A stretch of DNA of 64,000 nucleotides from Phycicoccus sonneratiae. Lineage in GTDB: Bacteria > Actinomycetota > Actinomycetes > Actinomycetales > Dermatophilaceae. Positions 60,769-64,000 of the stretch are shown here, one piece after another. The translations under genes were made by a program, and so were the position numbers. Numbering within the stretch: the first letter of the stretch is position 1; every line of letters begins with the position of its first letter. Location of the stretch: the NCBI RefSeq assembly GCF_016887965.1, contig NZ_JAFDVD010000003.1, forward strand, positions 248,001 through 312,000, read 5' to 3'. The notes under the pieces were generated by a model that was not told the origin of the DNA, did no database searches, and worked only from the letters and a program-made list of their open reading frames with translations.

Positions 60769-62139
60769 ATGGCAACGGGGATAACCGAACTCGCGGAGCG
60801 ACGCTCCACGATCAGGGCTGCCCGTGAGGCGTTGGCGGGGTTCGGTGAGGTGCTGGCGGGAGCATCGGGGGCCGAGCTGGGTGAGCTGCTGGCCGAGCTC
60901 GACGCGGTGGCGTCCTCGGCCTCTGCGGCGCGGGTGTCGGTGGCCGTCGAGGCCGTCCGGCGCGGTGAGGTCGCCGGGTCCGGGGTGCACGGGTGGGTGC
61001 GTGAGCACGCGCCGTCGCTGCGGCAGGGCGGCGCGGGGCCGGTCTCGCGGGTCGCCATCGAGGTCGCGACGGCCGGGTCGAGGTCCGACGACGGGAAGGG
61101 TCCGGCGGAGGGCTCCCCGCTGGGCATCGTCTGGGACGCGGTGCGCGAGGGCCGGGTCGAGGCCGGCACCGGCTGCCTGGTGCTGCGCGAGAGCGCACGG
61201 CTGGCGCCGTTGCTGCGCCCGGAGACCGTCCCCACGGTCACGTCGGCGCTGGTCGATCTGGTCACCGCGTGGGGGCCGACGCTGATGCGGCGGCTGCGGC
61301 CGCGGCTGCTCGCCGACCACGGCCACCACGGCGCCCTGGACGACCTGCAGCAGCGGCTGGCGGGTGCCGCCCGGCTCTCGATGCCGCACGTGGAGTCCGC
61401 CGACCTGACCGAGTACCAGCTGTGGATGACCCCGGAGCAGGCCGCCACGTTGGAGGCCGCCATCGGGCCGCTCTCCGCGCCCCAGCCGAACGACGAGACC
61501 GGCGAGGCGGACCTGCGCCCGGCCGGGCAGCGACGTGTCGAGGCCCTCACCCAGGTGTGCGCCGTCGCGTCCGGGACCGAGTCACTCGAGGACGCCGGGT
61601 CACCGGCAACCCTGCACGTCACGATCCCGCTGAGCGACATGCAGGCCTCGACCGGCGCGGGTGAAATCCTCGGCTCGGTCGCCACCGGCACCTTGCTGGC
61701 CCCGGAGACCCTGCGACGTCTCGCGTGCGACGCCGCGGTCGTCCTCCACGGCCTCGGGGCCGCGGGCGAGCCGCTGACCCTCGGCCGCCTCGAACGCCTC
61801 TTCACCCGACCCCAGCGCCGCCACCTCTGGCTTCGCGACCGGGGCTGCACCTACCCCGGGTGCTCCGCGCCCGCGGCGTGGGCCCGCGCGCACCACGTCC
61901 GGCACTGGAGCGACGGCGGTCCCACCGACGTCTCGAACGCCGCCCTGCTCTGCCAGCGCCACCACACCACCGTCCACCGACGACGCCTCCGGGCCCAGGT
62001 CCGCCGGCGACCCGATGAGCACGGCCGGTACGTCGTCTGGGACCTCACCGACGGCTCCTACGACCGCGCGTCCGACACGGCGCCCCCGGGCGGCGACGCA
62101 GTGCCCACACCCGAGACGGCTGCCCCTGCCGTCGCCTGA
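60769..62139 (+). CDS. DUF222 / HNH endonuclease-domain protein (13E12-type)
   Basis: 456 residues from ATG at 60769; CACGAT 6 nt before it is a weak leaderless -10. The N-terminal two thirds is the helical DUF222 region (LGELLAELDAVASSASAARVSVAVEAVRRGEVAGSGVHGWVREHAP). The C-terminal HNH nuclease is RDRGCTYPGCSAPAAWARAHHVRHWSDGGPTDVSNAALLCQRHHTTVHRR, with the C-x4-C and H-H-x-x-x-W and C-x2-H-H metal/catalytic residues intact. These proteins occur in many copies in actinobacterial genomes. Whether they are mobile or DNA-maintenance elements is unresolved. Confidence 0.9.
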   Translation: MATGITELAERRSTIRAAREALAGFGEVLAGASGAELGELLAELDAVASSASAARVSVAVEAVRRGEVAGSGVHGWVREHAPSLRQGGAGPVSRVAIEVATAGSRSDDGKGPAEGSPLGIVWDAVREGRVEAGTGCLVLRESARLAPLLRPETVPTVTSALVDLVTAWGPTLMRRLRPRLLADHGHHGALDDLQQRLAGAARLSMPHVESADLTEYQLWMTPEQAATLEAAIGPLSAPQPNDETGEADLRPAGQRRVEALTQVCAVASGTESLEDAGSPATLHVTIPLSDMQASTGAGEILGSVATGTLLAPETLRRLACDAAVVLHGLGAAGEPLTLGRLERLFTRPQRRHLWLRDRGCTYPGCSAPAAWARAHHVRHWSDGGPTDVSNAALLCQRHHTTVHRRRLRAQVRRRPDEHGRYVVWDLTDGSYDRASDTAPPGGDAVPTPETAAPAVA

Positions 62140-62181
62140 GCCCTGCCGCGCGGCGGTCCGCCACGACCCGGCGGGTTGAGC

Positions 62182-62619
62182 TCAGACGGCGCGCAGATCC
62201 TGGGCGAACATCACGATGATGCCGCTCGGGCCGCGGACGTAGCTGAGCCGGTACACGTCCTCGTACCTCGCGACGCCCCGCAGCGGGAAGCACCCGTGCC
62301 GGGCCGCGACCTCGAGCGCGGCGTCGATGTCGTCGACCTGGAACGCCACCCGGTGCATCCCGATCTCGTGCGGGAGCGTCGGCTCGGTCTCGATGGCGTC
62401 GGGGTGGAGGTACTCGAAGAGCTCGAGTCGGCCGGCGCCGTCGGGGGTCTGCAGCATGGCGATCCGCGCGTGGTTGCCGTCGAGCCCCACCGCGGTGTCC
62501 GCCCACTCCCCGCTCACCTCGTCGCGGCCGAGGACGGTCAGCCCCAGGTCGGTGAAGAACGCGATGGTCTCCTCGAGGTCGCGCACGGCGATCCCGACGT
62601 TCTCGAGCCTGATCGACAT
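62182..62619 (-). CDS. VOC-family protein, methylmalonyl-CoA epimerase-like
   Basis: 145 residues, ATG at 62619. LENVGIAVRDLEETIAFFTDLGLTVLGRDEVSGEW and the later MHRVAFQVDDIDAALEVAARHG show the repeated beta-alpha-beta-beta-beta VOC fold. The metal-ligand pattern (first-motif His replaced by Asn-Val-Gly, H in GMHRVAF, E in LELFEYLHP) is partial, so it is diverged from true MMCE. It may bind an acyl-CoA or act in resistance. It follows the TIGR01777 gene on the same strand, with its promoter overlapping that gene's stop. Confidence 0.78.
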   Translation of the reverse strand: MSIRLENVGIAVRDLEETIAFFTDLGLTVLGRDEVSGEWADTAVGLDGNHARIAMLQTPDGAGRLELFEYLHPDAIETEPTLPHEIGMHRVAFQVDDIDAALEVAARHGCFPLRGVARYEDVYRLSYVRGPSGIIVMFAQDLRAV

Positions 62620-62626
62620 GCCCCGC

Positions 62627-62632
62627 ACGCTA
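62627..62632 (-). promoter_or_regulatory. Leaderless -10 element (TAGCGT)
   Basis: Minus-strand TAGCGT, 7 nt before the VOC start at 62619 and overlapping the stop codon of the upstream gene. Confidence 0.55.
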
Positions 62633-63604
62633 CCGACCGCGACGGCCCCCACGGTCGGCACGCACCCGCCGGACGAGGTCCTCGGCCGCCTCGTCCCACC
62701 GCGGGTGCCGGAACTCGAAGCCCGCGTCGAGCAGCCGCCCCGGCACGACGCGCCGGCTCTTGAGGAGCAGCTCGGTGTCGGTGCGCAGCGCCCACGCCCC
62801 GATCTCCGCCATCCACGCCGTCGCGGGCAACCCGGGCCGTCGGCCCCAGGCCCGCCGCAGCGCACGCATCAGCTCGCGCTGCGGAACCGGTCCCGGGGCC
62901 GCGAGGTTCACCGGTCCCTCGAGGTCGTCCCGCTCGAGGAGCAGCTCGACGGCCCGCACGAAGTCCTCGTCGTGGATCCACGAGACGTACTGCCCGCCGC
63001 CGGCCACCGGCCCGCCGAGACCCAGCCGGGCCATCCACAGCATGACGTCGAGGACGCCGCCCCGGTCCGGGCTCATGACCATCGCCGCCCGCAGTGCGAC
63101 CCGTCGGGTCGCAGGCAGGGACGCCTCCTGCTGCGCCGCCTCCCACGCCCTCGCGATGCGCACGCTGTACTCCCAGTAGTCCGGGACCCCCGGCTCCTGC
63201 CCGCCGATGACGCCCGTCGCCTCGTCGTTCGCGGCGTCCCGGCGGTCGGCGTAGATCGTCGCGGTGCTCATCTGCAGCCACACCCCCGGCGGGCGCTCCG
63301 CCAGCGAGATCGCCTCCCCCACAGCCCGTGTCGAGTCGACGCGCGAGTCCATCATCTGCCGGAGGTTCTCGGTGGTGTACCGGCAGCTGACGGTGCGACC
63401 GGCGAGGTTGACGACGGCGTCGGCCCCGTCGACCTCGGACGCCCAGTTGCCCACCGTCCGCCCGTCCCAGCCCACGTGCCGCACCCCCGGCTCGAGCGGG
63501 CCGGGGTGCCGGCTGAGCACCACCACCTCGTGACCGCTCGCGACGAGCGAGCGTCGCAGGATGCCTCCGACCTGTCCGGTTCCCCCCGGGATGACGACCT
63601 TCAC
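62630..63604 (-). CDS. TIGR01777-family NAD-dependent epimerase (SDR39U1-like)
   Basis: 324 residues. VVIPGGTGQVGGILRRSLVASGHEVVVLSR holds the G-G-T-G-x-x-G nucleotide site, and GADAVVNLAGRTVSCRYT, STATIYADRRD, YWEYSVRIARAWEAA and SWIHDEDFVRAVELLLE follow the TIGR01777 epimerase pattern. The catalytic Tyr/Lys of extended SDRs is replaced (YSVRIARAW), as is usual in this family. The substrate is unknown. TATGCT 6 nt before the GTG start marks a leaderless promoter. Confidence 0.88.
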   Translation of the reverse strand: MKVVIPGGTGQVGGILRRSLVASGHEVVVLSRHPGPLEPGVRHVGWDGRTVGNWASEVDGADAVVNLAGRTVSCRYTTENLRQMMDSRVDSTRAVGEAISLAERPPGVWLQMSTATIYADRRDAANDEATGVIGGQEPGVPDYWEYSVRIARAWEAAQQEASLPATRRVALRAAMVMSPDRGGVLDVMLWMARLGLGGPVAGGGQYVSWIHDEDFVRAVELLLERDDLEGPVNLAAPGPVPQRELMRALRRAWGRRPGLPATAWMAEIGAWALRTDTELLLKSRRVVPGRLLDAGFEFRHPRWDEAAEDLVRRVRADRGGRRGR

Positions 63605-63610
63605 GGGTCG

Positions 63611-63616
63611 AGCATA
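63611..63616 (-). promoter_or_regulatory. Leaderless -10 element (TATGCT)
   Basis: Minus-strand TATGCT, 6 nt before the GTG at 63604 of the TIGR01777 epimerase gene. Confidence 0.6.
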
Positions 63617-63632
63617 GGCCGGGGCGACCGGC

Positions 63633-64000
63633 TCAGAGCAGGCGCTCGACGGCGTCGCAGACCGCCGTCACCCCCGGCGCCTCGAGCACGACGGAGTAGT
63701 GGTTCGCGTCGACCTCGGTGCAGCGCAGGGCATCCGGCAGCTCGAGGGCCGCCAGCCGCTGCGGGTCGTAGAGGCCCTGTGGCTCGTCCATCAGCCCGCG
63801 CCGGGCCCACACCAGCTCGACCGGCAGCCCGCGCGCCACCACCGCCCGGGCGGCGGCGTGGGTCTCGGGGTCGGCGAGCACGTCGGCGCCGTCGGCGCGC
63901 ACGGCGTCGAGGACGCACGAGCTGCGCCAGCCGCCCTCGTCGTCCGGCACGAGGTCGTGGAGGACGTAGCGCCGCGCCGCGTCACCGGCGGGACCCCGCA
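63633..64000 (-). CDS. Alpha/beta hydrolase, N-terminally truncated by the window edge
   Basis: The frame is open at the right edge, so only the C-terminal 121 residues are visible. ELVWARRGLMDEPQGLYDPQRLAALELP and VDANHYSVVLEAPGVTAVCDAVERLL look like the cap-to-His part of an alpha/beta hydrolase: an Asp in DEPQGLYD and the catalytic His in NHYSVVL. The nucleophile motif lies beyond the window. The substrate is unknown. Confidence 0.7.
   Translation of the reverse strand, partial: RGPAGDAARRYVLHDLVPDDEGGWRSSCVLDAVRADGADVLADPETHAAARAVVARGLPVELVWARRGLMDEPQGLYDPQRLAALELPDALRCTEVDANHYSVVLEAPGVTAVCDAVERLL

Overview
The window is a gene-dense stretch of a very GC-rich (roughly 73-75 % by eye) actinobacterial chromosome. 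No tRNA, rRNA, CRISPR array, transposase or phage module was seen. HelR with an upstream rifamycin-type inverted repeat, a ClpS/DUF2017 pair, DUF222-HNH and DUF2510-RDD proteins, a DinB2-type polymerase and many leaderless -10 elements (TAnnnT 6-8 nt before the start codon) all fit Actinomycetota. A member of the Intrasporangiaceae or a close Micrococcales relative is my best guess, but this is inference.

Region 1 (1-11957) is an exopolysaccharide/capsule locus: a truncated CBS-NeuB-SAF-TIM barrel fusion, three GT4 glycosyltransferases, two tandem GDP-mannose 4,6-dehydratase paralogues, a WbaP-type initiating phosphotransferase, a convergent Wzz/BY-kinase, and a nucleotidyltransferase + PqqD-like pair. 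Region 2 (11880-16320) holds VanZ, DUF2017, ClpS, homogentisate dioxygenase (hmgA), two small ORFs and a DinB2-like Y-family polymerase whose steric-gate residue is isoleucine.

Region 3 (16321-27013) is a polymorphic toxin locus. A 2230-residue secreted RHS protein carries a self-cleaving Hint domain and a short C-terminal nuclease-like toxin. An overlapping putative immunity gene follows. A divergent secreted DNRLRE/FG-GAP protein shares its promoter region, which contains two identical operator-like palindromes. The toxin tip and immunity gene are visibly lower in GC than everything around them.

Region 4 (27014-38177) contains a methionine aminopeptidase, helR with its RAE-like element, and most of tyrosine catabolism: an unknown gene + fumarylacetoacetase, an amino-acid permease, HPPD and a divergent Lrp/AsnC regulator. 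With hmgA at 13.3-14.5 kb this gives the homogentisate route except maleylacetoacetate isomerase.

Region 5 (38191-41482) is an orphan WXG100/EspC-like operon with no ESX machinery, preceded by a bizarre 139-bp G/C-only tract that looks like an assembly artefact, and a secreted I36-type inhibitor. Region 6 (41626-52766) has a class V aminotransferase, a TetR-MMPL efflux pair, an operon for ApbE + ferric-reductase-like membrane protein + NuoF-like protein + ferredoxin, and a LysR regulator divergent from an unrecognised 58-aa protein. Region 7 (52071-64000) has a DnaQ-like exonuclease with a CNB-CBS-DUF294 protein, an acidic tandem-repeat protein overlapping a JmjC-type oxygenase gene, 3-hydroxybutyrate dehydrogenase with a PucR-type regulator, a CPBP protease, a GNAT enzyme, a DUF222-HNH nuclease, a VOC protein, a TIGR01777 epimerase and a truncated alpha/beta hydrolase. 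There is no gene-free stretch longer than 300 bp.
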